Notes: generated by a model not told the origin, from the sequence alone. Shown: positions 23,679 to 33,055, numbered from the stretch's first letter. The stretch: 64,000 nucleotides of DNA from Desulfoluna limicola (GCF_021654575.1 NZ_AP024488.1:5669501-5733500), one strand, 5' to 3'. Made by a program: numbers and translations.

Positions 23679-25469
23679 ATGAGACGAGAGATCTACAGAA
23701 GCCAGGTGGGAAGCGACGGGACCAGTGGCATGCTCCGCATTATCAAGGAAATTGCCTTCTCTGAAGACCCGAGGGATTTCGGCTATATGGCCGATAATGT
23801 TCCCTGCCAGCATGCCTGCCCTGCCGCGACCAATATTCCAGGATACATCCGGTGCATCACACAGAATCGCTACGGGCGTTCCTACGAACTGAACCGCATT
23901 TACAACATCCTGCCCGGCACCTTGGGGCGCATCTGCTCCCGCCCCTGCGAAGCGGCCTGCCGCCATGGTGAGGACGACCTGGGCGAGCCGGTGAACATCT
24001 GTCAGCTCAAGCGCGCCGCCGCCGACCTGAAACCTGCCATGCACCGTATTAAAGAGGACCTTTACGCCCCGTCCGGGAAAAGTGTGGCGGTGATCGGCTC
24101 CGGCCCTGCAGGGATCGGGGCCGCACACGATCTGGCGGTCTACGGACACAACGTCACTCTTTATGAAAACATGCCTGAAGCGGGGGGGATGTTGCGGTAC
24201 GGTATTCCTGCTTTCCGGCTGCCCCGGCATATCCTGGACCTTGAGATCAGCAATGTCTTGCGCCTTGGGGTGACGCTTGAAACCCAGGTGCTGGTGGGGC
24301 ACGACGTTCTGCTTAAAGACCTGTTGAAAAAACATGACGCTGTCATCACCACCGTGGGCTGCATGGAGCCCAATCGGCTGGGGGTGGAGGGCGATGAGCT
24401 GGACGGGGTCATCTCCGGCCTTGATTTTATGGTGAGGACCAACCTGGGGCAGGCGGTGTCCATCGGCAAGCAGGTGATTGTGGTGGGGGATGGGTTCACC
24501 GCCATGGACTGCGCACGGACGTCCCTTCGTCTGGGGGCGGAGAGTGTGCGCATCAACGTTCGGGCCACAGAGGAATTCATGCCCGTGGATGCGCATGAAG
24601 TACACGAGGTGAAGGTGGAAGGGGCCCGGATTTACAGCCTGGTGACCACCAACCGTATCCACGGCCGAAACGGGAAGGTGGAGGGGATCGAGTTTTTGAG
24701 GACTCGCCTTGAAGACACCCCGGACGGCAAAGGGCGCATCGCTGTTCCCATCGAGAACTCGGCCTTCGTCATGGAGGCGGACACCATCATCAGCGCCATC
24801 GGGCAGCGTCCACGGATGAATATTGGGCAGCCCCTTACGATGAACGGCCAGCGCATCGGGGTCAAGCCCGGACGTTTTCTTACCTCAGAGGACCGCCTCT
24901 ATGCGGCGGGGGATTGCGTGACGGGCGCAACAAACGTTATCTCCGCTCTTGCGGCAGGGCGCAACGTCGCCCATGAGGTGGACGAGCTCTTTGCCGGTCG
25001 CAGGCGAAAGTCTCTCGTGGTTCGGTTTGAACCGGCTGAGCAGACCGACCGGGAGCGGGAGTACGATTTTATCAAGCCGGTGCCCATGCCCACCCTGCCC
25101 GTGGAGAAGCGGTTTGAGCAGGCGGACAACGAGGTTGAGAATGGCTACAGCGATGCCGAGGCGAAAAAAGAGTCCCTGCGTTGCTACCTCTGCAGCCTGA
25201 AGTATGAAATCGATGTCTCCAGGTGCATCTATTGCTCCATGTGCATCGACGTGGCCCCCCGGGACTGCATCAAGATGATTTCAAGCGTTGCCCAGAGGCC
25301 GGACGGGAGCTACGGCGAGTACGGTGAGACGGGGAGCTGGAACGAGGTGGTGGCCATCGCCATCGACAACAAGCGCTGTATAAGGTGTGGGCAGTGTTAC
25401 GATGTCTGCCCCATGAACTGCATAACCATCACCAAAACCGAGCTGGTGGAAGTGGACAGGGAGGAGTGA
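23679..25469 (+). CDS. GltD-like FAD oxidoreductase with extra C-terminal ferredoxin domain
   Basis: The 596-aa protein has the glutamate synthase small-subunit fold. An N-terminal Fe-S region (CQHACPAATN, CSRPCEAACRHG) comes first, then an FAD dinucleotide fold (VIGSGPAGIGAA, about residue 135), an NAD(P) fold (VVVGDGFTAMDCA) and an FAD-closing segment (LYAAGDCVTGATNV). A C-terminal bicluster ferredoxin-like domain is added. In it the first motif reads CIYCSMCIDVAPRDC, where Ala replaces the usual fourth Cys, while the second (CIRCGQCYDVCP) is complete. The ATG start at 23679 is chosen over an upstream frame start with no homology-like sequence. It overlaps the next flavoprotein gene by 1 base and precedes korAB. 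It is likely the electron-transfer partner of Kor. Confidence 0.85.
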   Translation: MRREIYRSQVGSDGTSGMLRIIKEIAFSEDPRDFGYMADNVPCQHACPAATNIPGYIRCITQNRYGRSYELNRIYNILPGTLGRICSRPCEAACRHGEDDLGEPVNICQLKRAAADLKPAMHRIKEDLYAPSGKSVAVIGSGPAGIGAAHDLAVYGHNVTLYENMPEAGGMLRYGIPAFRLPRHILDLEISNVLRLGVTLETQVLVGHDVLLKDLLKKHDAVITTVGCMEPNRLGVEGDELDGVISGLDFMVRTNLGQAVSIGKQVIVVGDGFTAMDCARTSLRLGAESVRINVRATEEFMPVDAHEVHEVKVEGARIYSLVTTNRIHGRNGKVEGIEFLRTRLEDTPDGKGRIAVPIENSAFVMEADTIISAIGQRPRMNIGQPLTMNGQRIGVKPGRFLTSEDRLYAAGDCVTGATNVISALAAGRNVAHEVDELFAGRRRKSLVVRFEPAEQTDREREYDFIKPVPMPTLPVEKRFEQADNEVENGYSDAEAKKESLRCYLCSLKYEIDVSRCIYCSMCIDVAPRDCIKMISSVAQRPDGSYGEYGETGSWNEVVAIAIDNKRCIRCGQCYDVCPMNCITITKTELVEVDREE

Positions 25470-26494
25470 TGCCGAAGGACGACCATTACGTCATCATTGG
25501 AAACGGTCCGGCGGGGAATTGTGCGGCCGATACCTTGCGAAAGGAAGACCCGGAGGCAAAAATCACCATCATCTCCGATGAGAAGCCTCTCTACTACTAC
25601 AAACACCGGGTCCCCCTTTATGCCATGGGGGGCTGCGAACCCGATGATCTGGCCGTCCGTCCCTATCGGGGCTATGGGGAGAAGCAGATCCGGCTGCGCC
25701 TGGGACAGCGCGTGGAAAAGGTGGTTCCGCCTGAAAAGCTCCTGTACCTGAAGCATATGGAGAAGGTGCATTACACCAAGCTGATCCTGGCCGTGGGGGC
25801 GTCGGCCCGACGGCTCCCCAACCACGCAGCCTTTGCCGAACACCTTCAGTGCCTGGCCGGTTTTGACGACGCCAAAAGGGTTCGTGAGAAGCTGTTGGCG
25901 TCTTCCCGTATCGTCATATTGGGAGGGGACCTCATCAGCATGGGGTTTGCCAGGGAAGCTCGGAAGGCGGGGAAAGAGGTGGTGTTCATTCTCTACAGCA
26001 GCCTTTTCTGGCCGGTGAGCCTCAAGGATGAGATTCAGCAGAGCGTGACAAAGCGGCTGACCTCCCTGGGGGTAGAGGTGGTGAGCGGCGCCGAGCCGGT
26101 GGGGGATGTCCAGCCCGTGGAGGGCGGCTACACCGTGACCTTGCCCGACAACTCGGAATTGTCTGCAGACCTGGTCTTCTCCTTTTTCGGGTCTGTTCCC
26201 AACATCCGTTTTCTGGTCGGCAGTGGCATCAACACCGAAAAGGGGGTGCTGGTGGACGATCTCATGCGCACCAACCAGGAGGATGTCTACGCATGCGGGG
26301 ATTGTGCCCAAATTTACAACCCGGAGTTCAAGGACTACTGGATATCGGTGGGGTGGGGGAACGCCGAAGCGCAAGGGGAGATAACCGCCATGAACCTTCT
26401 GGGGCGGGAAAAGGTTATCGACTACCAGCCCAAAGAGATCTTTGAAATGGATGGGGTCACTATCCGAACCTCTTGGTGGAAATCGTTTAGCTAA
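25469..26494 (+). CDS. NAD(P)/FAD-dependent oxidoreductase, 341 aa
   Basis: The protein is a pyridine-nucleotide-disulfide oxidoreductase-like flavoprotein without a redox disulfide. It has an N-terminal FAD motif (IIGNGPAGNCAADTL, residues 9-23), the CEPDDLAVRPY region, a second nucleotide-binding segment (RIVILGGDLISMGFAREA), and the C-terminal VYACGDCAQIYNP motif. TGATG overlap with the preceding flavoprotein indicates coupled translation. Its place between that gene and korA suggests it passes electrons between Kor/ferredoxin and NAD(P). It is shorter than typical NADH oxidases and appears to lack the dimerisation domain. Confidence 0.82.
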   Translation: MPKDDHYVIIGNGPAGNCAADTLRKEDPEAKITIISDEKPLYYYKHRVPLYAMGGCEPDDLAVRPYRGYGEKQIRLRLGQRVEKVVPPEKLLYLKHMEKVHYTKLILAVGASARRLPNHAAFAEHLQCLAGFDDAKRVREKLLASSRIVILGGDLISMGFAREARKAGKEVVFILYSSLFWPVSLKDEIQQSVTKRLTSLGVEVVSGAEPVGDVQPVEGGYTVTLPDNSELSADLVFSFFGSVPNIRFLVGSGINTEKGVLVDDLMRTNQEDVYACGDCAQIYNPEFKDYWISVGWGNAEAQGEITAMNLLGREKVIDYQPKEIFEMDGVTIRTSWWKSFS

Positions 26495-26498
26495 AATA

Positions 26499-26930
26499 GC
26501 CTCCGGCGGCGAGGTGGGGCACCTCGAAACCCTGTGGCGAATGCGATACGTGTGTCGTTAAGAGGTATTCTTTGTGTCCGCATTCGCGTCATGTGTGACG
26601 TTACTCATCATGCGTTACAAGTATATGAGGTACCAAAGATCCGGTGCCGGTTTATGGGCTGACCATAATTAGAATATCTTGGGCGGTTAGTTTTTTTGCT
26701 GAGAGACCGTGTTAACTCTGCTGGAGAAGATGGCCACATTAAAGCCGATTCCGGTGGAGTCATGAAACCGTAGTCACAACCCATCGAGACTTGTGGCAGC
26801 ATTGGAAAAATAGCCAGCATTGGAGGCGGGTGCAGCCCGCGCCGAACCCCATTGCGATTTGCCCCGAGGAACGAGGGGCGAAGCGCAATGGCAACCTGCT
26901 TTCGAGGTGGCTCACCTCGCCGCCTGAGGC
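26499..26930. repeat. Long intergenic inverted-repeat element (432 bp) before korA
   Basis: Left end GCCTCCGGCGGC at 26499-26510, five bases after the preceding stop codon. Right end GCCGCCTGAGGC at 26919-26930. The first part shares GCGAATGCGA...CGCATTCGCG and CATCATGCGT with the element at 2171. The last part has the core CCCCGAGGAACGAGGGGC with ATTGCG/CGCAAT arms. About 200 bp between is unmatched. Confidence 0.88.
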
Positions 26931-27012
26931 ACGCTTTTTAACCAGACTTTGACCATAGAAGGCATGGATTTTTTTGCCGTGTGCCCGCATGAATAACAAG
27001 GGAGCAAAAACG

Positions 27013-28782
27013 ATGACGTCCAGCGTTGATATTGTGATCGAGATCTGTGGCAGCGCGGGGGAGGGGACCATTTCCGCCGGAGAGGTGATGACCCGGTTCA
27101 TGAGCAGCAGGGGCTTTGGAATCGTCTCTTTTGACTCTTTTCCCTCGGAGATCCGGGGCTTCGGGAAGTGTGTGGCCCATTTCCGCGTCAGTTCGGAAAA
27201 GGTGCTCTCGCCGGGAAAGTACACCGACGTGCTCATTGCGTTGAATGATGCCCATGCCATCACCCAGCTTTCGAAGCTTCATAAAAACGGGGTGCTGATT
27301 TACGACAGCAAGCCACCGGTCTGTCATGAAGAGGACATGAGTATCGCCGGATGGGCCAAGCCCTGCATGACCGCTTACGGTATTCCCATGCTGGAGCTGG
27401 CCAACAAAGCCGCCGGCAATGCCAAGGGCCGGAACATGGTGGCCATCGGGGCTGTGGCCTCTCTTTTCGGTATCGACCCGGAGGCGATGAAGGCGTTTAT
27501 CGAAACCCGATTTAAGGGCAAGAAGCAGAAGATCATTGAGAGCAACATCAACTCCTTCATTCTTGGGTACGAATGGACAAAAACCCATATCGCAAAAGAA
27601 GACCCCTACACCTTTGAAGGGGCGGCCCCCCCCCTTCCCGAGGGCGAAAAAATCATCATGAACGGCAATGAGGCGGTGGCCATGGCGGCCATGGACAGCG
27701 GGATCCGTCTCTATGCCGGGTACCCCATCACCCCGGCCACCAAGATCATGGAGATTTTAAGCAAGCGCCTGGGGGAGTCTGGAGGGGTGATGATCCAGAC
27801 CGAAGACGAGATTTCGGCCGCAGGCAATGTGGTGGGAGCGGGGTTTTCCGGCAAACGGGCCATGACAGCCACGTCAGGTCCCGGCTTTGCCTTGATGGGG
27901 GAGATGATCAACCTGGCTGTCATGGCTGAGGTGCCGGCTGTCATCGTCAATTCCCAGCGTGGCGGGCCGAGCACAGGCCTCCCAACAAAGATGGAGCAGA
28001 GCGACCTTTCGGCGGCGGTGAACGGCGGCACCGGCGATTCACCCCGGGTGGTCTTTGCCCCGCGCGACGTGACGGACTGCTATGAGATGACCTGCCTCGC
28101 CTTTTATGTCGCCGAAAAGTATCAGACCCCGGTGGTGATTCTCCTGGACTTTTACCTGTCCAACAGCATCCGAAATATCGACAAGCCGGTGCCACCGGAT
28201 GAGGCCATGCTCTCGGCCAATGTGTTCCCTGAGGACGAGGAACTCGATGATTACCAGCGGTTTAAGATCACGGAGAGCGGGATCTCCCCCCGGACCATTC
28301 CCGGCATGCCTTATGGCATGTTTGTGGACACTGGCCTGGAGCACAACACCTACGGCAAACCTGTCTATGACGGGGAAAACCACCTCGCCATGACGGAGAA
28401 ACGATACCGAAAATTTCATACCATGCAGGCGGAGCTTCCCCCCACGGTGGAGACGGGCACCGAAGGGGAGGTGGACATCGGGATAATTTCCTGGGGGTCC
28501 TCGTCGGGTGCTGCCGAAGAGGCGGTGCGACAGGCTCAGGAAAAGGGGCATCGCATTGCGTCATTCCACTCGTCGACGATCTATCCCCTGCCTGAAGAGG
28601 CCTTAAAAACCTTCAGCAAACGGTGCAAGACCCTTGTGGTGGCCGAACTGAACCACACCGGGCAGTACGCCAACCTCATTGCCCCGGTCATCAACCGGGA
28701 GGTGCACCGGAATACAATGATCACAGGCCTTCCCATGGCTTCAGAAGATATCCTGGAGTACATCGGCCGGTTTAAATTTTAG
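27013..28782 (+). CDS. korA: 2-oxoacid:ferredoxin oxidoreductase, fused gamma-alpha subunit (KorA type)
   Basis: The 589-aa protein has an N-terminal gamma domain (about 1-185; EICGSAGEGTISAGE, FDSFPSEIRG) fused to the alpha pyrimidine-binding domain. The latter starts near GNEAVAMAAMDSGIRLYAGYPITPATKIME, with EDEISAAGNVVGAGFSGKRAMTATSGPG. The YPITP motif and gamma-alpha fusion match 2-oxoglutarate- or 2-oxoacid:ferredoxin oxidoreductases, which form 2-oxoacyl-CoA and reduced ferredoxin or the reverse. The ATG at 27013 has GGGAG 8 nt upstream. korB follows across a repeat element. The substrate is probably 2-oxoglutarate given the aconitase and citrate synthase neighbours, but this is inference. 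Confidence 0.9.
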   Translation: MTSSVDIVIEICGSAGEGTISAGEVMTRFMSSRGFGIVSFDSFPSEIRGFGKCVAHFRVSSEKVLSPGKYTDVLIALNDAHAITQLSKLHKNGVLIYDSKPPVCHEEDMSIAGWAKPCMTAYGIPMLELANKAAGNAKGRNMVAIGAVASLFGIDPEAMKAFIETRFKGKKQKIIESNINSFILGYEWTKTHIAKEDPYTFEGAAPPLPEGEKIIMNGNEAVAMAAMDSGIRLYAGYPITPATKIMEILSKRLGESGGVMIQTEDEISAAGNVVGAGFSGKRAMTATSGPGFALMGEMINLAVMAEVPAVIVNSQRGGPSTGLPTKMEQSDLSAAVNGGTGDSPRVVFAPRDVTDCYEMTCLAFYVAEKYQTPVVILLDFYLSNSIRNIDKPVPPDEAMLSANVFPEDEELDDYQRFKITESGISPRTIPGMPYGMFVDTGLEHNTYGKPVYDGENHLAMTEKRYRKFHTMQAELPPTVETGTEGEVDIGIISWGSSSGAAEEAVRQAQEKGHRIASFHSSTIYPLPEEALKTFSKRCKTLVVAELNHTGQYANLIAPVINREVHRNTMITGLPMASEDILEYIGRFKF

Positions 28783-28798
28783 GCCCCCAAAAAAACAA

Positions 28799-29103
28799 GC
28801 CTCCGGCGGCAAGGTGAGCCACCTTGAAAACGGGTTGCCGATGTGCTTCGCCCCTCGTTCCTCGGGTCAAATCACATCAGCCTTTTGATAAAGATTGTAT
28901 GTTTATTTCCAGCAGCTTCATCACACTTTTTTGGAACCGAAGTAGACTCCGTTGGACCTGACGGGGATGACTGTTTGGGGTGTTTAACCAAACGTATTGT
29001 CCACGGGTGAAGCCCGTCAGCGAATGTGATCAGCCCGAGGAACGAGGGCTGGGAGCATTCGCGAAACTGGGGTCCAGGGGCTCAGCCCCTGGCCGCCGGA
29101 GGC
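28799..29103. repeat. Intergenic repeat element(s) between korA and korB
   Basis: Left end at 28799-28810, AAGGTGAGCCACCTT, and GATGTG/CACATC arms around CCCCTCGTTCCTCGGG. A second core copy in inverse orientation (CCCGAGGAACGAGGGCT) is flanked by GCGAATGTG and GCATTCGC. The right end GCCGCCGGAGGC is at 29092-29103. This looks like two elements or an internal duplication. Confidence 0.87.
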
Positions 29104-29140
29104 TAACACGTAATCATAGACAGAAAATGGAGTGCATTCC

Positions 29141-29971
29141 ATGACCTACATCAGCGATGCCCTGGTCAAAGTTCGGGGAGAGGGATTTCTTGATTACCGG
29201 ACCCGTGAGCTGCCCACCTGGTGCCCCGGTTGCGGCTATTTCGGCATAGCTCATGCTCTGTTGCAGGTGGTGGGGGCGTTGGGCCTGCGGAATGAAGAGA
29301 TGTGCGTGGTCAGCGGCATCGGATGCGCCGGACGTTTTCCCATCTTTATGAAGGTCTATGGGTTTCACACCCTTCACGGACGGGCTGTGCCCATCTCCAG
29401 CGGGGTGAAGCTGGCGTCACCGGAGTTGACCGTCTTTGCCATCGGGGGGGACGGAGATATCCTTGGGATCGGGGGAGGGCATCTGCCCCATATCGCCCGG
29501 AAGAATATCGACGTCACCCTTTTTCTTTTCGATAACTCCATCTACGGTCTCACGAAGGGGCAATCCTCTCCCACGACGCCCATGGGCAACGCCACGGGAT
29601 CCCACCCCCGGGGGAATCCGGACACCCCGTTAAATCCCGTGGCCCTGGCCCTCTCCTATGGCGCCTCCTTTGTGGCTCGGGGGTTTGCCGGGGACGTGGA
29701 CGGCATGAAATCAATCATGCATCAGGCCATCAACCACAAGGGATTCAGTTTCCTGCACCTTGTCTCGCCGTGTGTCACCTTTGACAAAGAGAACTACACC
29801 TGGAAGCGCCTCTCGGAACTGGTCATGCCCCTGCCCCACACCCACGCCACCGATGACCACGAGGCGGCCCTGCGCCTTGCCCGGGACGAGCGCATCATGA
29901 CCGGCGTCTTCTATCAGGACAGCCTTCGGCCCTCCTACATCGATCACCTCGAAGCCCAGAGACAAGGCTGA
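29141..29971 (+). CDS. korB: 2-oxoacid:ferredoxin oxidoreductase beta subunit (KorB type)
   Basis: The 276-aa thiamine-diphosphate-binding subunit has WCPGCGYFGI near residue 29, SGIGCAGRFP, and GGDGDILGIGGGHL followed by FDNSIYGLTKGQ, matching the GDG...N ThDP/Mg motif. HPRGNPDTPLNP and LVSPCVTF fit KorB rather than PorB. The start at 29141 (MTYISDAL) has GGAG about 9 nt upstream; a GTG at 29132 is possible. It pairs with korA upstream; no separate delta ferredoxin subunit is seen, which fits use of the ferredoxin-domain flavoprotein upstream. Confidence 0.92.
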   Translation: MTYISDALVKVRGEGFLDYRTRELPTWCPGCGYFGIAHALLQVVGALGLRNEEMCVVSGIGCAGRFPIFMKVYGFHTLHGRAVPISSGVKLASPELTVFAIGGDGDILGIGGGHLPHIARKNIDVTLFLFDNSIYGLTKGQSSPTTPMGNATGSHPRGNPDTPLNPVALALSYGASFVARGFAGDVDGMKSIMHQAINHKGFSFLHLVSPCVTFDKENYTWKRLSELVMPLPHTHATDDHEAALRLARDERIMTGVFYQDSLRPSYIDHLEAQRQG

Positions 29972-29998
29972 GTGGTCTCACGGGCAAGCCAAGAGCAT

Positions 29999-30186
29999 AC
30001 CTCCGGCGGCCCTGCCGGGGGCCAAACGTTTTACCTGATCTGAACGAGTGGGTTTAACAAACAGGTCTGAAAAAACCATCCCTGTTTGATTTTTGCTTTA
30101 AGGGCGGATGTGATTTGACCCGAGGAACGAGGGGCAAAGCGCAGCCGCACCCTGCTTTCAAGGTGGCCCCCCTTGACGCCGGAGGC
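29999..30186. repeat. Intergenic repeat element, B left / A right mosaic
   Basis: ACCTCCGGCGGCCCTGCCGGGGGCC at 29999, AACAAACAGGTCTGAAAAAA, then CCCGAGGAACGAGGGGC and a decayed right end GACGCCGGAGGC (30175-30186). Confidence 0.85.
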
Positions 30187-30217
30187 ATTCTCAATAGTGA
30201 CATCATACCAAACAAAA

Positions 30218-30250
30218 GGCCCATGATCCGGGGGGATCATGGGCCTTTTT
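30218..30250. terminator. Rho-independent terminator after korB / GYD gene
   Basis: A 12-bp stem GGCCCATGATCC (30218-30229) and GGATCATGGGCC (30234-30245) is preceded by AAAA and followed by T5, so it can work in both directions between the convergent korB and GYD genes. Confidence 0.92.
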
Positions 30251-30353
30251 ATTCTTGAATCGTAGCCGGTGTCATTGGGGGGGAGGTGCGAGGCGGCACG
30301 GGCAATCGCAATGAGCTTTTGAGGTGTGCAGGCCGGATCGCTTCGCCCCCCTT

Positions 30354-30376
30354 GCCGCCGGAGGCAAAGGGGGCTT
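30354..30376. repeat. Repeat-end fragment forming hairpin
   Basis: GCCGCCGGAGGC at 30354-30365 lies inside a CCCCCTTGCC / GGCAAAGGGGG hairpin just after the GYD gene stop on the minus strand. Confidence 0.65.
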
Positions 30377-30387
30377 CTGAATTGCCT

Positions 30388-30681
30388 TTATACGTTGGTG
30401 ATGATGTCGTCGATGAACTCTTCGATGGGCATGGCCGGCAGGGTCATGGTCTTGACAGTGCCCAGGGCGTCGAGCTCCGTGGTGATGCGGAAAATGGCTC
30501 TTTCATCCTTTGCCTTGATGATGGTCAGGAAATCCCAGGGGCCCAAAAGGGCGTATTGATCCACAAGAACACCGCCTCGGTTTTCAATGGCCTGGGCCGA
30601 GATTTTCATCCCTGCGGGATCCTTTTGGATGGTTTTTTTCCCTTCTTCGGTCAGTTCGGTCAGAATGATAAAGGTTTTCAT
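30388..30681 (-). CDS. GYD-domain protein, 97 aa
   Basis: The protein starts MKTFIILTELTEEGKKTI and matches the small GYD-domain family, a ferredoxin-like dimeric alpha/beta barrel fold (VDQYALLGPWDFLTIIKA; the family motif GYD reads GPWD here). Biochemical function is unknown for the family. It is convergent with korB and stands alone. The start has GGAGGTGAGCC just before ATG. Confidence 0.82.
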   Translation of the reverse strand: MKTFIILTELTEEGKKTIQKDPAGMKISAQAIENRGGVLVDQYALLGPWDFLTIIKAKDERAIFRITTELDALGTVKTMTLPAMPIEEFIDDIITNV

Positions 30682-31165
30682 AGGCTCACCTCCGGTTCGA
30701 CGTTGTCAAATGGGTTGTCCGTCAGGTGTTGAGGGGGATTCCTCGGGCCTGTCGGATGGTGATTGGGTTTTGCTTTGTTGTGTGGACAGTGGCAGGCTGT
30801 GCCCGGAAAGAGCGAAGGGATGTGTGGCCCATCGCCTCTCCGTGACGGGGTGTTGAATGATTTACTATACCTTTTATCGGGGATGGCTGTCAAACACAGG
30901 GTTCCTTTGCTGCTGAGAGGTAAGGCGCTGTGTTTCATGGGAGAAAAAAGCGAAATGGGATTGTGGGATGGGGCGGTATCCTGTATGAAAATGGGACCAG
31001 ATACCAGGTGGATGATGAGGCCGGAACCCACCGAAGGGGCACTCGCTTTGTCCATTAAGAGCAAGACGTGAATGGACGAAACGGTTCACCGCTGGCGTAT
31101 CCGCACGTGGCGAACCACTATTTTCAGCGGCGTCATCGTTTATTTTTTTATACCCGGAGGACATA
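30682..31165. other. Intergenic, no gene recognised
   Basis: About 480 bp upstream of dapF. No repeat-element ends and no convincing ORF on either strand. GGAGGACATA before 31166 is the dapF ribosome-binding site. Confidence 0.5.
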
Positions 31166-32020
31166 ATGGTTATCGACTTCACCAAAATGGAAGGCCTTGG
31201 AAACGATTTTATCATGCTGGACGACATGGACGGCGAGCTTGGAAAAATGGGCTATGCCGCCCTTGCAAAAAAGCTCTGCGACCGTCGATTTGGTGTGGGA
31301 GCGGACGGCATCATCCTTGCCCTTCCCTCGGACTCTTGCGATATCGGCTTTCGCATCTTTAACTCCGACGGGTCTGAAGCAGAGATGTGCGGAAACGGCA
31401 TGCGCTGTTTTGCCGCCTTTGTGAACGCCAGGGGGCTCCTCTCCCAGTCACGCTTCAAGGTGGAGACCAAGGCGGGGACCATTGTGCCCGAGATAATCGA
31501 AGACTCAGGGGGAGGCGTCACCCAGGTGTGTGTGGACATGGGGGAGCCTGTTTTGACCCCACGCAACATCCCCTTTGATGTGGAGGGTGACAGGGCCGTG
31601 GGGGTCCCCTTGACCGCCTATGATCGCGAGTTTGCCATCACCGCCGTCTCCATGGGCAACCCCCATGCCGTCATCGTTGTGGACCGTCTGACCGGCGATG
31701 AACCGGTAACCTTTGGCCCGTCCATCGAGACATACCCTCTGTTTCCCGAAAAAACCAACGTGGAATTCGTGGAGGTGGTGTCGCCATCTGAGGTGAAGAT
31801 GCGCGTCTGGGAGCGAGGGGCCGGTGAAACCCTCGCCTGCGGGACAGGGGCCTGTGCCACAGCGGTGGCCACCCATCTCCTCGGGCTCACCGGGCGTGAG
31901 GTGACAGTCGGCCTGAAAGGTGGGGATCTGGCTATTACCTGGAATGAGTCGGACAACCATATTATGAAAACAGGGCCTGCCACGCTGGCGTTTGAGGGAC
32001 GCGTGAGGGTCTCGCTATGA
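31166..32020 (+). CDS. dapF: Diaminopimelate epimerase
   Basis: The 284-aa protein isomerises LL- to meso-diaminopimelate for lysine and peptidoglycan synthesis. Both catalytic cysteine blocks are present, MCGNGMRC (about residue 74) and ACGTGACATA (about 226), with the N-terminal FTKMEGLGNDF and GADGII motifs. Length is normal. GGAGG precedes the ATG. It appears to be a single-gene unit with a repeat element downstream. Confidence 0.96.
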   Translation: MVIDFTKMEGLGNDFIMLDDMDGELGKMGYAALAKKLCDRRFGVGADGIILALPSDSCDIGFRIFNSDGSEAEMCGNGMRCFAAFVNARGLLSQSRFKVETKAGTIVPEIIEDSGGGVTQVCVDMGEPVLTPRNIPFDVEGDRAVGVPLTAYDREFAITAVSMGNPHAVIVVDRLTGDEPVTFGPSIETYPLFPEKTNVEFVEVVSPSEVKMRVWERGAGETLACGTGACATAVATHLLGLTGREVTVGLKGGDLAITWNESDNHIMKTGPATLAFEGRVRVSL

Positions 32021-32155
32021 CATAATTATGCAACAACCGTTACCGGGCGTTTCCACAATGCTGTGCGGTCCAACGCTCCATTTTCAAAGCGCACGGTGCT
32101 GGCCACACAGAATGTGTATAATTAAATGTTGGCAAGGCCCTAACCATTCAGTCAT

Positions 32156-32368
32156 GCCTCCGGCGGGTCGCTTTTTGAAAAAAGCTCCGCAAAAACTATT
32201 CGGTGCCCGCCTCCTTTTCTTTGAGCCCCTGTGGGGCGAAAAGGAGACGGCATACAGATGAGGCCCGAGGCATCTGTCTTGTTCATATCGATGGCATGGT
32301 CGAATAGCTCTTGGTGGCTGTTTGTCCGTTCTTTCAAAGGTTTGGCTTCCGGCAGGGCCGCCGGATGC
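32156..32368. repeat. Intergenic repeat element, B type
   Basis: GCCTCCGGCGGGTCGCTTTTTGAAAAAAGC starts at 32156. A CGCCTCCTTTTC / GAAAAGGAG hairpin lies at about 32209-32248. The inverse B end AAAGGTTTGGCTTCCGGCAGGGCCGCCGG closes it near 32368. Confidence 0.82.
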
Positions 32369-32428
32369 GATATTGAGACCGTTTCAGTCCCGGCTTGTCA
32401 GGCAAGCACACCGGGATGATGGAGGGGT

Positions 32429-32848
32429 ATGATGAACCGGTTGACGCCCTATGACGAAGCACAGGCCCTGGTGGCCGCCGTGCGGGTCCATGAGTTCACG
32501 AAAAAAGCATCACCGTCCTTCAAAGAGGTGGCAGAAATTCTCGAGATGACCACAGACTGGGTCTCCCGGGTATGCGCCGAGTTGACGGGAAAAGAGATCC
32601 TCGACCTGGTGGAGGGGCCGTTTCAGACCACCTGCATCGTGATTGTGGATCACCTGGCCGTGGAGTCCCTTCCCCGAAAAGCGCGGGAAAACCGCATGGA
32701 AGAGGAACTGAAAAAGTTCAAAGAGAAGACCGCCGGAGTCTACGAACAAAAGGCCAAGGCGATTCAGGAAGAGCAGAAGAAAAAAGAGAAGGACCTCTTC
32801 AACGACATTGCCAGCAAATTCAAAAGCGAATTGAATAAATCGTCGTAA
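32429..32848 (+). CDS. Winged-helix-like protein with C-terminal coiled coil, 139 aa
   Basis: The N-terminal 75 residues look like a helix-turn-helix (SFKEVAEILEMTTDWVSRVCAELTGKEILDLV), followed by CIVIVDHLAVESLP. The C-terminal 55 residues are a charged coiled coil (EELKKFKEKTAGVYEQKAKAIQEEQKKKEKDLF). No metal or ligand motif is visible. A Met at 32432 is an alternative start; GGAGGGG precedes both. It sits alone between a repeat element and a strong terminator. I do not recognise a named family. Confidence 0.7.
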   Translation: MMNRLTPYDEAQALVAAVRVHEFTKKASPSFKEVAEILEMTTDWVSRVCAELTGKEILDLVEGPFQTTCIVIVDHLAVESLPRKARENRMEEELKKFKEKTAGVYEQKAKAIQEEQKKKEKDLFNDIASKFKSELNKSS

Positions 32849-32873
32849 ACAGACAGAACTCCACCGAACTCAA

Positions 32874-32910
32874 AACCCCGCAGAGGCTTTATGCCCTGCG
32901 GGGTTTTTTT
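32874..32910 (+). terminator. Rho-independent terminator
   Basis: AACCCCGCAG / CTGCGGGGTT stem followed by T7, 25 nt after the stop codon of the winged-helix-like gene. Confidence 0.93.
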
Positions 32911-32935
32911 AATGGAACAGAGCATGCCTCCGGCG

Positions 32936-33041
32936 GCCAGGGGATGATCCCCTGGACCCCAGGTTCGCGAGTGCTCCGAACCCTCGTACCTCGGGCACGT
33001 CACATGCCGCTTTCGAGGTGGCTCACCTCGCCGCCGGAGGC
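32936..33041. repeat. Intergenic repeat element, A type, complete and compact
   Basis: A clean 106-bp example. Left end GCCTCCGGCGGC (32936), CAGGGGATGATCCCCTG, CCCCAGG, core CCTCGTACCTCGGG, CTTTCGAGGTGGCTCACCTC, and right end GCCGCCGGAGGC (33030-33041). It lies between a terminator and the convergent TauE-like gene. Confidence 0.95.
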
Positions 33042-33055
33042 CTTTCTCGATGCTA

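Noticed and set aside
30678..31064. 128-aa minus-strand frame upstream of dapF
   Set aside because: Pro/Ser/His-rich with no domain or ribosome site; the region looks non-coding.
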